Counted from the first letter of the stretch, positions 26,809 to 35,925 are shown. The stretch: 64,000 nucleotides of DNA from an uncultured Clostridia bacterium (GCA_947581635.1 CANPVE010000010.1:32072-96071); one strand, 5' to 3'. A program made the numbers and translations. Notes: generated from the letters alone by a model not told the origin.

Positions 26809-26837
26809 TTGAAGTTGGAATTTATGCGTGATATAAT
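26809..26837 (+). promoter_or_regulatory. Sigma-A promoter of the ATP-grasp-like gene
   Basis: TTGAAG (26809-26814) and TATAAT (26832-26837) are 17 nt apart and 43 nt upstream of the start codon. Confidence 0.75.
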
Positions 26838-26879
26838 GATTTTAATACAGAAGCTTTGCAAAGCCGGAGGTACAAACCT

Positions 26880-28103
26880 ATGAATGTTATTTTTATTTCG
26901 CCCAATTACCCCGAGGACAGATGGAGATATGTTCACGCGCTCAGGGGTCTTGGCGTGAATGTGCTGGGAATAGGCGATGCCGTAGAGGAGCAATTTCCCC
27001 ACGGTCTAAAGGGCTGTCTGACTGATTACTACCGTGTCGATGATCTGCACGACTATGACGCGGTGTATCGCGCAGTCGCGTATCTGACATATAAACACGG
27101 CAGAGCCGACGCTATCGAATCGCTTAACGATTACTGGGCAACTCTGGAGGCAAGCCTTCGACGCGATTTCAACGTGGTGGGCTTCGATGTTGACTATGCA
27201 AAGCGCATATTTGACAAGGAACGCGTAAACGACGTTATGCGCAGCGCCGGCATAGAGGTTGTGAATCGCGACGCCGAAGGCAATCAGGCGATTCCCGACG
27301 GCTCGCGCATAATCAGGTGCTGCGGCATGGTCGATCGCTACGGTCATGTGAAGGGCATTTCGGCATACGAATTTTCCGACCTGCCCGAGCGAATAAACAA
27401 AAACAAGGATTTACTCTCCTTTTTCAGCATAGCCCCCGAAAAATGCGGCACGGAGAATCAGGACTTCATGGAGACCGCGCTCAAAGCGGTTGACGCGGTG
27501 AATCTGCGCGGCGGCTTCTTTAACCTTACCTTTGCCGTGGGTAAACAGATTCTTTTGGCGGATACATCTTTCCTGCCGCCCGAAGAGTATTTTGCCGATG
27601 TTATGGCCTGCAGCGGCAGCAGCGATGTCTGCCATATGTGGGCTGCGGACAAGGTCGGCATTAATATGGATTATCATGTGATAAACGAGACAACCGTTTT
27701 CGCCACCAGACGCTTTGACAGGAGCTACAGATATTCTCACGACAGGATAATGAGCAAGCTCAGAACCGCAATAAGGCGGTACGGCAGATGTTACACAGGT
27801 TTGGATATCACGGGGGACTATTTCTATATATTCAAGGCGGAGAATGCCGAGAAAGCGCGGGAGCTTATCAGATTCATTCAGGTGGATTATGCCGATATCA
27901 GTCCTATTGCCGAATTCCCGCCACTGAAGGCCGTCAACAGGAATGACCTCAGACAGAGCGCGATCCGTGAGCAGTCTTCGTATGATGCGAGAAGGCTTCT
28001 TACCCGTAAGGTTGAGGAAAAAATACAGCAAAGCAGTGCATATGAAGAAAGCAGGAAAAAAGCGGGTACCCGCTCGAAAAAGAAGACGGTACAAAAGAGT
28101 TAA
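26880..28103 (+). CDS. ATP-grasp superfamily protein, probably degenerate
   Basis: About 407 residues from ATG at 26880, which has GGAGG 10 nt upstream. The N-terminal domain MNVIFISPNYPEDRWRYVHA..GVNVLGIGD and the middle ESLNDYWATLEASLRRDFNV..KRIFDKERVNDVMRSAGIEV match ATP-grasp carboxylate-amine ligases. The nucleotide-binding lysine stretch (usually PxxxKPxxGxGA) and the metal-binding ExNxR near the end are not visible. In the latter place I read LLADTSFLPPEEYF. The C-terminus is a Lys/Arg-rich tail. The stop codon lies at the first bases of repeat copy R4. Confidence 0.65.
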   Translation: MNVIFISPNYPEDRWRYVHALRGLGVNVLGIGDAVEEQFPHGLKGCLTDYYRVDDLHDYDAVYRAVAYLTYKHGRADAIESLNDYWATLEASLRRDFNVVGFDVDYAKRIFDKERVNDVMRSAGIEVVNRDAEGNQAIPDGSRIIRCCGMVDRYGHVKGISAYEFSDLPERINKNKDLLSFFSIAPEKCGTENQDFMETALKAVDAVNLRGGFFNLTFAVGKQILLADTSFLPPEEYFADVMACSGSSDVCHMWAADKVGINMDYHVINETTVFATRRFDRSYRYSHDRIMSKLRTAIRRYGRCYTGLDITGDYFYIFKAENAEKARELIRFIQVDYADISPIAEFPPLKAVNRNDLRQSAIREQSSYDARRLLTRKVEEKIQQSSAYEESRKKAGTRSKKKTVQKS

Positions 28104-28281
28104 AGTCAAGCTAGCGGAGCTATATGGGAGTCAAGGGGGATAATTCCTCCTTGCAGGGTCCAGGGGCAGCGCCCATGGCGGAGAGTGAGGCAGCGCCTCA
28201 CGAGCGAAGCCGAAGGCTGAGCGAGCAAAACAAGCCGAGATTAAGACACAGCCTGGGCGAACTCCGGATATGTAATCCTTT
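28104..28281 (+). repeat. Intergenic hairpin repeat, copy R4 (reference copy)
   Basis: The element starts AGTCAAGCTAGCGGAGC right behind the TAA stop and ends near GTAATCCTTTT. It contains four successive hairpins. H1 is 28132-28153 (arms CAAGG/CCTTG extended by GGGGA/TTCCT). H2 is 28160-28178 (GGGC-AGC-GCCC with CCA/TGG). H3 is 28185-28201 (GTGAGGC-AGC-GCCTCAC). H4 is 28208-28218 (AGCC-GAA-GGCT). A conserved single-stranded tail follows (GAGCAAAACAAGCC, then GGCGAA). Confidence 0.88.
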
Positions 28282-28334
28282 TGGGTTGCAAAGATACCCA
28301 TAAACAAAAATCAATATTTCGAGTGAATATAAGA

Positions 28335-28394
28335 ATACTCCCTATATGTCTGACAATGATTTTTCTTTTTCATTGTCTCTCATATAGGGAGTAT
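28335..28394. repeat. 60-nt near-perfect palindrome
   Basis: The outer arms ATACTCCCTATATG (28335-28348) and CATATAGGGAGTAT (28381-28394) are perfect complements, as are the inner arms GACAATGA and TCATTGTC, with a short T-rich loop. It lies between repeat copies R4 and R5 in a convergent gene arrangement. It could act as a bidirectional terminator, but it has no clear T-run and may be a small mobile-element relic. Confidence 0.75.
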
Positions 28395-28455
28395 CTTATA
28401 AAATTTAAGCAATAGAAAATGTGGGAAAGGTTTTATCAAGATACTTATTTCATCT

Positions 28456-28602
28456 GTATTCGCCCAAGCAACTTTTAATCTCAGCGCACTTTGCCCGCTC
28501 AGCCTTCGGCTTCGCTCGTGAGGCGCTGCCTCACTCTCCGCAAGGGCGCTGCCCTTGACCCGCCAGGAGGACCTGTCCCCCTGGACTCCCACGCTTCGCT
28601 AA
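28456..28602 (-). repeat. Intergenic hairpin repeat, copy R5 (subfamily B end)
   Basis: A full copy in minus orientation, about 40 nt behind the PucR/CdaR-type gene and in its direction. Its 5-prime end is TAATTAGCGAAGCGTGGGAG instead of the AGTCAAGCGAGCGGAGC type, an end shared with R11. H1 is CCAGGGGGAC-AG-GTCCTCCTGG, with different arm bases from R4 but still paired. Confidence 0.85.
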
Positions 28603-28640
28603 TTATTTTTAAACATTGCTGCTTTCATTTACAATACAAA

Positions 28641-29726
28641 TTAATATTTGGTCGGCTTGTTGGTAAGATATCTCTTGACCATAAGCGCCACCTTAAAGAT
28701 TATAGCGTGGTCAAACTCGCGCAGATCGAGACCTGTGAGCTTCTTGATCTTTTCGAGGCGGTATACGAGGGTATTTCTGTGAACAAAGAGCTTTCTCGAC
28801 GTCTCGGAAACATTCAGGTTGTTTTCAAAGAATTTCTGAATTGTAAACAACGTCTCCTGATCGAGCGATTCAATTGAGCCTTTCTTAAACACCTCTTTGA
28901 GGAACATTTCACAGAGCGTGTCGGGAAGCTGATAAATCAAGCGCGCGATACCGAGATTCTCATATGATACTATCGTCTTTTCGGTGTCAAATATCTTGCC
29001 GATTTCCAGAGCCATCTGCGCCTGCTTGAAAGAACTGGCAAGGTCCTTTATGCCCGAAACCTGCGTGCCTATACCCACTATACAGTGAGTGTAAAATTCG
29101 CCTGAAAGGGTGTCGACGATAGAGCGAGCCAGCTGTTCAAGGTTCTTGAGTTCCGTGCCCTGATGCGTCTCTTTTATAATGGCTATTTCGCGCTCGTTTA
29201 TGCTTATGATAAAATCCTTGTTTTTATCGGGGAAAAGATTCTGAATAATATCATAAGTAGTAATATCGGGCTTGGATACGGTGCGAACCAACAGACAGAC
29301 TCGGTTCACGTCGGTGTTGAAGTGAAGCTCACGTGCCTTAAGGTAGATATCGCCGGGAAGAATATTGTCAAGGATCAGATTCTTGATAAAATTATTTCTG
29401 TCGAATTTCTCGTCATAATATTGCTTGATAATGGTAAGCGAGCCGGCTAAAACTCCAGCGTATTTGCTCGCCAATTCGTCGGTGCCTTCCACGAACACAG
29501 CGGTCTCGGAAGCGGGCTGCGTGCCAAATGGGCGATAAGTGTAACCATTGAACACAAAGCTATCCCCGGCGGTGATCTGCTCGACAGGAACATCGGCGGA
29601 CGTCTCACCCACTCGACCCAAATCACTGCAAGCGAGAATGCTGCAAGTGGTGTCAACCACACCTATAGTTCTGTCGATGGAATCTCTCATCTGATGTATG
29701 ACTGTTTGATATAATCTGTTAGGCAT
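28641..29726 (-). CDS. PucR/CdaR-family transcriptional regulator
   Basis: A 361-residue protein. The C-terminal 60 residues form the HTH_30 domain of the PucR/CdaR family (FFENNLNVSETSRKLFVHRN, TLVYRLEKIKKLTGLDLREF). The middle region VGIGTQVSGIKDLASSFKQA..ALEIGKIFD is the GGDEF-like domain typical of these regulators. Members often sense sugar acids or amino-acid and purine breakdown signals. The ligand here is unknown. It is divergent from nothing, and the MsmX-type gene follows on the same strand 314 nt to the right. Confidence 0.85.
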   Translation of the reverse strand: MPNRLYQTVIHQMRDSIDRTIGVVDTTCSILACSDLGRVGETSADVPVEQITAGDSFVFNGYTYRPFGTQPASETAVFVEGTDELASKYAGVLAGSLTIIKQYYDEKFDRNNFIKNLILDNILPGDIYLKARELHFNTDVNRVCLLVRTVSKPDITTYDIIQNLFPDKNKDFIISINEREIAIIKETHQGTELKNLEQLARSIVDTLSGEFYTHCIVGIGTQVSGIKDLASSFKQAQMALEIGKIFDTEKTIVSYENLGIARLIYQLPDTLCEMFLKEVFKKGSIESLDQETLFTIQKFFENNLNVSETSRKLFVHRNTLVYRLEKIKKLTGLDLREFDHAIIFKVALMVKRYLTNKPTKY

Positions 29727-29965
29727 TTATTAAAATCCTCACTTCCTGATAAAATTCTTGAAATATAGTCAGAATAAATATAATTAAGGTTCCATAACAA
29801 TTCGGATAAATACAGAGAAAATTACAGACTGTAAATAAATCTACCGGCTGCACGAAATTTCTACTCGAATTGCTATAATACTACAATATACATTTTACAC
29901 AAAACGAACAAATAATTCAAGTGTTTTATTTAATATTTTTTTGTTTTTGAGGAAATTATATCAAA
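29727..29965. other. Gene-free AT-rich stretch
   Basis: No coding region, promoter with both boxes, or repeat could be supported here beyond the ribosome-binding site GTGAGGA of the regulator at its left end. Confidence 0.5.
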
Positions 29966-30006
29966 AAACTGCGCACAGCTTCGAATGTCGAAACGGTGCG
30001 CAGTTT
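29966..30006 (-). terminator. Terminator of the MsmX-type ATPase gene
   Basis: The arms AAACTGCGCAC (29966-29976) and GTGCGCAGTTT (29996-30006) are perfect, and the minus strand continues TTTTTTG. Confidence 0.85.
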
Positions 30007-30040
30007 GTAAGGCTAACTCAATTGGAATTCCACAGAGCCA

Positions 30041-31153
30041 TCAGTTGACTATAGCCAACTCTGTCTCCTTGTCGAAGATGTGAATCTTGCTGTTGACGAG
30101 AGCGACCTTCACGTGGTCACCCGCCTTTGTCTTGGAGGTAGGAGCAACACGAGCTGTTATGCTGGAACCGAGAGCATTGAGGTAGAGGAAAGTTTCGTTA
30201 CCCATAAGTTCTGTAACTTCAACTTCTGCCTCGATGCAGCTGTCAACGTATCTCTCGATATACTCTGGCTCATCATGCACGTGCTCGGGACGAACGCCGA
30301 GAACAACTTCTTTGCCGATATAATCCTCAAGCTGACCCTTGTTGTTCTTGGAAATCGGGAGCTTGATGGCGTAGTTGCCGAACAAAGCGTAGACATGATC
30401 GCCTCTCTTTTCGAGCTTGACATCAATGAAGTTCATCTGAGGAGAACCGATAAATCCGGCAACGAACATATTGCAAGGTTTGTCATACAGGAACTGAGGC
30501 GTATTAACCTGCTGCACAACGCCGTCCTTCATAACGACGATCTTGTCGCCCAGAGTCATAGCTTCTGTCTGGTCATGCGTAACGTAGATGAATGTCGTAC
30601 CCAGTCTCAGGTGGAGCTTGGAAATCTCTGTACGCATCTGAGCACGGAGCTTTGCGTCGAGGTTGGAGAGCGGCTCGTCGAGGAGGAACACTTTCGGCTC
30701 ACGAACGATAGCACGACCCATAGCAACGCGCTGACGCTGACCGCCAGAGAGAGCCTTCGGCTTTCTGTCGAGCAGGTGGCTTATGTCGAGAATTTGTGCG
30801 GCCTCTTCAACGCGGCGATCTATTTCCGCCTTGGGGTACTTTCTGAGCTTCAGACCGAACGCCATATTCTCGCGAACAGACATATGAGGATACAGAGCGT
30901 AGTTCTGGAACACCATGGCGATGTCTCTATCTTTCGGGGGAACGTCGTTCACAAGCGTGTCGCCGATATAAAGCTCACCCTCGGTGATATCCTCAAGGCC
31001 CGCGATCATACGCAGGGTAGTGGATTTACCGCAGCCGGAAGGACCAACGAAAATTATGAATTCCTTGTCTTCGATCTCAAGGCAGAAATCCTTAACGGCA
31101 ACGACATTGCCGGGGTATTTCTTGTAAATGTGTCTTAAAGATAAGCTTGCCAT
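30041..31153 (-). CDS. Sugar ABC transporter ATP-binding protein, MsmX/UgpC type
   Basis: About 370 residues from [15 protein letters not shown] at 31153, which has TTGGAGG upstream. Walker A is GPSGCGKST (37-45), the signature is [19 protein letters not shown], and Walker B is [18 protein letters not shown]-terminal TOBE-type regulatory domain contains VLGVRPEHV. This class energises several oligosaccharide importers at once, as MsmX does in Bacillus. No permease or binding protein is adjacent here, which agrees with a shared ATPase. Confidence 0.92.
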   Translation of the reverse strand: MASLSLRHIYKKYPGNVVAVKDFCLEIEDKEFIIFVGPSGCGKSTTLRMIAGLEDITEGELYIGDTLVNDVPPKDRDIAMVFQNYALYPHMSVRENMAFGLKLRKYPKAEIDRRVEEAAQILDISHLLDRKPKALSGGQRQRVAMGRAIVREPKVFLLDEPLSNLDAKLRAQMRTEISKLHLRLGTTFIYVTHDQTEAMTLGDKIVVMKDGVVQQVNTPQFLYDKPCNMFVAGFIGSPQMNFIDVKLEKRGDHVYALFGNYAIKLPISKNNKGQLEDYIGKEVVLGVRPEHVHDEPEYIERYVDSCIEAEVEVTELMGNETFLYLNALGSSITARVAPTSKTKAGDHVKVALVNSKIHIFDKETELAIVN

Positions 31154-31236
31154 TTGAAAATTTACCTCCAAATTTTGTAAGTATAATATGATTTGCCCCG
31201 AAGAATCACAGAACACAACCAATATTACTTAGTGTA

Positions 31237-31265
31237 AGTTTAGCATAATGATGTAATAAATTCAA
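31237..31265 (-). promoter_or_regulatory. Probable promoter of the MsmX-type gene
   Basis: On the minus strand TTGAAT (31260-31265) and TAAACT (31237-31242) are 17 nt apart. Confidence 0.5.
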
Positions 31266-31406
31266 TTAGTGTATTCAACAATATTAAAATCGGTATTTCG
31301 GTGAATTACCGAAATTATTGTTTGTATTGACGAATTGCCGACAAGATTTTTTATGTTGTCGCAAACATCAACAAAGACGCAATTTCATACACCTTTTATG
31401 CAAAGG

Positions 31407-32120
31407 CTACGAATCAGACGTCAGCAACAGCTTTTCGCACTCGGTGAGTTCCCTAGCCCCACCGCGTTCAAGCGTCCCATCCAAAGCAAGACCGCCCACT
31501 GCTGTTCTTTCAAGAGATAAGACCCTGCGGCCAACGGCCTGCGCCATCCGTTTTACCTGATGATATTTCCCCTCACAGATTTTTATTTGGTAAATAAAAT
31601 TTCCCTCGTCCAACACCGCAACCTGTGCAGGCAGGCATTTTTCATTCCCGTCGATCATAACACCGCCGCATAAAAGCCCGATGCCGCTTTCGGACAGCGC
31701 ACCGTCAAGCGATACTCTGTAGGTCTTAAAGACCTTTTTTCCCGGCGACATGACCGAATGGGCAAACGCTCCGTCATCCGTAATGATCAGAAGTCCTGTG
31801 GTGTCCTTATCCAGGCGGCCAACGGGAAACAGCCCTTTGCGGCGCAGATCTGACGGCAGAATGTCAATAACAGTCCTCACATGGGAATCATTGGAAGCCG
31901 AGACAACTCCGTCGGGTTTATTCATCATAATGTAGAGATGCTTCTTGTAGCAAATAAGATTACCACACACAGCGATACCGTGCTCTGAAGGTTCGAGCTT
32001 TTGATCGGCGGCGAGGCAGACAGCTCCGTCAACCGTCACCTTTCCCGACCATATCATTTTACGAACCTCGCTTCGCGTGCCGACTCCCTGAGAAGCCAGA
32101 ATCTTATCAAGTCTTTCCAC
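31407..32120 (-). CDS. rsuA: 16S rRNA pseudouridine-516 synthase-type enzyme
   Basis: A 237-residue protein with an N-terminal S4 domain (MERLDKILASQGVGTRSEVR). The RsuA/RluB catalytic motif GRLDKDTTGLLIITDDG contains the active aspartate. EGKYHQVKRMAQAVGRRVLS lies near the end. The family converts a uridine in rRNA to pseudouridine. RsuA versus RluB/E/F specificity is inferred from the length and the EGKYHQVKRM region only. Confidence 0.88.
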   Translation of the reverse strand: MERLDKILASQGVGTRSEVRKMIWSGKVTVDGAVCLAADQKLEPSEHGIAVCGNLICYKKHLYIMMNKPDGVVSASNDSHVRTVIDILPSDLRRKGLFPVGRLDKDTTGLLIITDDGAFAHSVMSPGKKVFKTYRVSLDGALSESGIGLLCGGVMIDGNEKCLPAQVAVLDEGNFIYQIKICEGKYHQVKRMAQAVGRRVLSLERTAVGGLALDGTLERGGARELTECEKLLLTSDS

Positions 32121-32593
32121 GGATTACCACCCTAAAATTCTGTAAAAAATGATAACTACGGCAACGCCACGATATATCCCTTAACCATCTAGTTGTAATT
32201 CTATATCAATTTATAAAAAAAAGCAAGAAATTTCTAAATAAAATATTTAACAATATTTCACTCACAATTTCAGCACTTTCACCCATCACATAGAAAAACT
32301 AATCAATAAAACCAGATTTATATTGCAAAATGCATAATATCCAAGACCCAAAAAAACGACAATCGGTTTAGTTTTTTTAATTATACCACACATCAACAGC
32401 ATTTAAAAACAATTGTCAAGGCGTTGGCATACAAGTGAGTGCTTTGCACATCTTGGCAAAATCCAAGGGCAGTATCTCACAAATTAAGCGGACAAAACGC
32501 ACCAGGATTGAATAAAAGCTGAGTCGAACACAAAATAAAATACCGGTTTTTTCGATTGCAAAAACTAACCTGTCTCAATCCGGCACAAAAATG
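32121..32593. other. Gene-free AT-rich stretch
   Basis: About 470 nt between rsuA and the spoVT-type gene terminator. I see no coding pattern, promoter pair or copy of the repeat family. Confidence 0.5.
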
Positions 32594-32622
32594 AAAAATC
32601 CGCACCTTTTTAAAGGCGCGGA
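32594..32622 (-). terminator. Terminator of the spoVT-type gene
   Basis: The stem TCCGCGCCTTT/AAGGTGCGGA (one G-T pair) is followed on the minus strand by TTTTTC. Confidence 0.8.
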
Positions 32623-32714
32623 CTCGATTTGTATACAAATTTCCTCTATACAATCTCTTTAATGGGTGTGACCCCAAGGAGAATTTTTCATATCGCGGAT
32701 AATTCAGAATTAAT

Positions 32715-33257
32715 CTACTGCTCTATTTGACTGCCCAGGAAGCCTGCCGCCACCTCCGCCAGTTTAAGCTGCATATCCTCGGGGTGCTCACCACTTTCCT
32801 TTTGCAATATGACTACTGCGCCGTTGAGGTCGCCTGAAGATATGATTGGAAAAATACAGGCGGCGGCAAGTTCGGCGCCTTCCACGGGAATAACCCTTCG
32901 ATCATTGTTTTGATCCGCGATATAGGGCGTGCGCTCGTCAATGCAGCTCTCAAGCTCGGCGGTGATGCGCCTGTCTATATAATCGCGGCGGGAAACGCCC
33001 GACACCGCAACCACATGATCCCGGTCGCATATAAGCACGGGAAAGCCGGTGTTTTTCGCCAGAATTTCGGCGTATTGACCCGAGCAGGGCGAAAGCTCGC
33101 CTATTGGTGAATATTTTTTAAATATAACCTCGCCGTTGTTGTCGGTGTAAATCTCCAGTGATTCGCCCTCACGTATGCGCATGGTGCGGCGTATCTCCTT
33201 TGGAATAACCACCCGGCCGAGGTCGTCTATTCGTCTGACTATGCCTGTTGCTTTCAT
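32715..33257 (-). CDS. spoVT: Stage V sporulation protein T-type regulator
   Basis: A 180-residue protein with an N-terminal AbrB swapped-hairpin DNA-binding domain (MKATGIVRRIDDLGRVVIPK, EIRRTMRIREGESLEIYTDN) and a C-terminal GAF-like domain (GFPVLICDRDHVVAVSG). This is the length and architecture of SpoVT, which adjusts forespore gene expression late in sporulation. Its presence suggests a spore-forming lineage. The upstream region (33258-33577) is AT-rich, and I could not find a convincing promoter there. Confidence 0.9.
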   Translation of the reverse strand: MKATGIVRRIDDLGRVVIPKEIRRTMRIREGESLEIYTDNNGEVIFKKYSPIGELSPCSGQYAEILAKNTGFPVLICDRDHVVAVSGVSRRDYIDRRITAELESCIDERTPYIADQNNDRRVIPVEGAELAAACIFPIISSGDLNGAVVILQKESGEHPEDMQLKLAEVAAGFLGSQIEQ

Positions 33258-33577
33258 ATATAAAATCTCCTTTGGCTTTTTCTTTTTGTACTAAACTTCA
33301 ATTAAAAAATACAAAAAAATCGGGCACCAAAGCTTTTGTATATGGATTTTGGGCGAAAATTTTTTTGTCACATTCTTATTGAAATTCAGTATTATACTCT
33401 CTTTTGACTTTGGCGTGTGCGATGTTATTGTTTGCCCGGGTGTAAATTTTATACATTGCAAATTTTATTTGCCAAAAATTTACGCGGCGTTGCTTAGGAT
33501 ATCAAAATACGATTTTATACATGATATAAATTCTGTATTTTTTATTTTTAAAACCTGTAAATTATTTTGCTGATTTG

Positions 33578-34429
33578 TTATTTTGAAAATTTTTCAGGAT
33601 TCCGCCTTATATATTCAAAAATATACTGCTGCGCTATTCCCGCAAATTCGCTGCCTATAAGCTCAGTGCCGCCTGTGAACTCGGTTTCCAGTGCGCGGCG
33701 TATCCACACGTCCACCGGAAAACATTCCAGACGTCCGAATCCGTATAGAAGCGCACATTCCGCAACCTTGGGTCCCACTCCTTTGAGTGAACGCAGCATT
33801 TTCCTCGCCTCGTCCGTCGGAGCACTCCTCAGATACTCAAAATCTATATCACCCCTTGCCACGCTTTGCGATACCGCAGTCAGATATGCTGCCCGGTATC
33901 CGCAGCCGAATTCCTTAAACTTTTCCTCGGATACTTCCGCCAATGCTTCGGCTGTAGGGAAAGTCTTCGCTTCTCCTTCGTCCGCCGCATTTTCACCCCC
34001 GATGGCGCGCTCGCCGTAATTCAAGCAAAGTTTGCGTATTATTCCGCGTATTCTCGGAATGTTGTTGTTCTGGGATATCACGAATGAACACAGCGTCTCC
34101 CACGGCTCCTGTGCCAGAATATGCACACCCGCCGCGTATTCCGCCGCCTCGTAAAGACGTGGCTCAAGTTCGGTGACAATGCGCTTTATTTCACCGTAGT
34201 CGCGGTCAAAATCGAAATATTTTCGCCATATTTCGTTATAATCTTTCTCGTCTGTGCCAAATATAGTCACATGGTTCCCATTCTGTTCCACTTCGACATA
34301 CCTTCCGAAAGCTGTGCCGCACATACGTCCTTCGCGCTCGGTCCATCTGAAACATTGTCCGCTGGTAAGAGTATCCTTTGCCGAAAAGTTTCTGCACTCC
34401 ACCTCAACGGACGGCATTTTTTCGCTCAT
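33578..34429 (-). CDS. 8-oxoguanine DNA glycosylase, OGG1 type
   Basis: A 283-residue base-excision-repair enzyme. The N-terminal domain starts DTLTSGQCFRWTE, as in OGG1. The helix-hairpin-helix segment LKGVGPKVAECALLYGFGRL holds the expected catalytic lysine (GPKVAEC), and the catalytic aspartate is in ECFPVDVWIRR. It removes oxidised guanine and cuts the strand as an AP lyase. The QEPWETLCSFVISQNNNIPR signature is intact. It is a single gene. Confidence 0.93.
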   Translation of the reverse strand: MSEKMPSVEVECRNFSAKDTLTSGQCFRWTEREGRMCGTAFGRYVEVEQNGNHVTIFGTDEKDYNEIWRKYFDFDRDYGEIKRIVTELEPRLYEAAEYAAGVHILAQEPWETLCSFVISQNNNIPRIRGIIRKLCLNYGERAIGGENAADEGEAKTFPTAEALAEVSEEKFKEFGCGYRAAYLTAVSQSVARGDIDFEYLRSAPTDEARKMLRSLKGVGPKVAECALLYGFGRLECFPVDVWIRRALETEFTGGTELIGSEFAGIAQQYIFEYIRRNPEKFSK

Positions 34430-34535
34430 AATAATATCAATCCTTCCACATCATATTGTAATTTAAACAAGTGAAAATACAATTGGTAATATTTGAAAGT
34501 CAAATCATTCAATAAATTGATAAATAAGACACCAA

Positions 34536-34575
34536 AAAACGCCAAAGAGCAAGATTTTTAACTCTCCGGCGTTTT
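34536..34575 (-). terminator. Terminator of the Thr-rich protein gene
   Basis: The arms AAAACGCC and GGCGTTTT with inner AGAG/CTCT form a stem that is followed by TTTT on the minus strand. Confidence 0.8.
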
Positions 34576-34603
34576 ACTTTTTCGTTATATTTATAAACGC
34601 ACG

Positions 34604-35458
34604 CTATCCCACGGCCACCGGCGCTTCGCCTTGAGTCGTGGAATTATCAGCGGTATCGACAGTGGTGCGCGCCGTAGTCTTGGCGGAGCTTTCGGTTGTC
34701 TTTGCGTGAGACGCTGTGGTGTTCCTGGCGTCGGAAGACTTATTCGCGTTTGTTTTATTTACCGACACGGCAACGTCAATATCATGGCTCGGCGAAGTTG
34801 CAGCCGTCGTCGTTACGGTAGAAACACCGGTGATTGCGGTCACGGCAGACGTGGCTTTGGTTTGAGACGTCACAGTCGCAGACGACGCAGTTCTGGACGG
34901 GGTGGTTCTAAACGTAGTTGTGGTTGTATGAACGCTAGTCTCAAATGTGGTAACGGCGGTACTCCTGGTTGCAGCCTCAGTCCAAGTGGTTCTGGCGCTG
35001 GTTGACTTCCTTGAAGATGCCTTTGTGGTGCTGCCCACAGCGACGGCATTGGCTCGGGTGGTGGTTTTCCTGAATGCCGTTCCGGTGGTGGTCACTGTAG
35101 TCATATAAAGGAACTGCTCGTCGACATCGTAATCGCCATATGTAGTGGAGGCAGTAACTGTGGTATTCTGCCCTTCCTCCTCATCGTCAATGAACTCGAT
35201 GATCTTTACATTGCCCTCCATGCGGGTAACCGGCTCTGGTGAGGCATCTGATGAACTGACGCTGCCCGTCCCCACAATGTTATCTTCAACCGATCTGTCG
35301 GTGTACGAAACCTCAATGTTGGTTTTGGGAATTGGGCGCCTGTATCCATCAGATGAAATTCCGCCGTTTATCACATTGCCGCATACAAACACCGTAGCAA
35401 AAGCAGCGACAAACACAGACATTACTATCATGAACTTCTGAGCAACGGACTTGTCCAA
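34604..35458 (-). CDS. Thr/Ser-rich membrane-anchored surface protein
   Basis: A 284-residue protein with an N-terminal signal anchor (KFMIVMSVFVAAFATVFVCG). An acidic stretch (FIDDEEEG) and about 170 residues very rich in Thr, Ser and Ala follow, a low-complexity region likely to be an extended and perhaps glycosylated stalk. The motif SHDIDV after the Thr-rich region recurs in the neighbouring protein at 36887-38326. No catalytic domain is visible. Function unknown. Confidence 0.65.
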   Translation of the reverse strand: MDKSVAQKFMIVMSVFVAAFATVFVCGNVINGGISSDGYRRPIPKTNIEVSYTDRSVEDNIVGTGSVSSSDASPEPVTRMEGNVKIIEFIDDEEEGQNTTVTASTTYGDYDVDEQFLYMTTVTTTGTAFRKTTTRANAVAVGSTTKASSRKSTSARTTWTEAATRSTAVTTFETSVHTTTTTFRTTPSRTASSATVTSQTKATSAVTAITGVSTVTTTAATSPSHDIDVAVSVNKTNANKSSDARNTTASHAKTTESSAKTTARTTVDTADNSTTQGEAPVAVG

Positions 35459-35559
35459 AACAGCCCCCCCTTTTCCAACATTATTTTATATTTTCAATGG
35501 CAGAACGCCAAGCGTAAAAATTCAAAGCATTTGACACTCGCCCATTTAAAGCACATATT

Positions 35560-35588
35560 ATTATAAACCTTTGTCCGCCTCTTGTAAA
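35560..35588 (-). promoter_or_regulatory. Sigma-A promoter of the Thr-rich protein gene
   Basis: On the minus strand TTTACA (35583-35588) and TATAAT (35560-35565) are 17 nt apart, about 100 nt upstream of the start. Confidence 0.7.
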
Positions 35589-35756
35589 GGGATTTTATAT
35601 TAATTTTTTTCTTAATGATTAGGGAATTTTAAGTAAAAACACATAATTTTTGCACGTCATTCAAATGGATTGTACCAGTTAGCCGCAATCAACGGCACAC
35701 AAGCGCGGGGACAGCTTTTTACTTTTCCTGCGATAAAAAACGTGGGAAGCTTGGCA

Positions 35757-35925
35757 AAAGGGATTACTTGCTCGGATTCGCCTTAGTTTTTCCTTAATCT
35801 TGATATGTCTTGCTCGCTTCGCTTGTGAGGCTCTGCCTCACCCTCCGCCATGGGCGCTGCCCCTGGACCCTGCCAGGAGGAATTATCCCCCTGGACTCCC
35901 ATGTGGCTCCGCTCGCTTGACTTTA
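35757..35925 (-). repeat. Intergenic hairpin repeat, copy R6
   Basis: A full copy in minus orientation within a divergent intergenic region. H1 has CCAGG/CCTGG arms in place of CAAGG/CCTTG. The H4 hairpin is lost in this copy. The 3-prime end GTAATCCCTTTT is present. It is not behind a gene. Confidence 0.85.
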
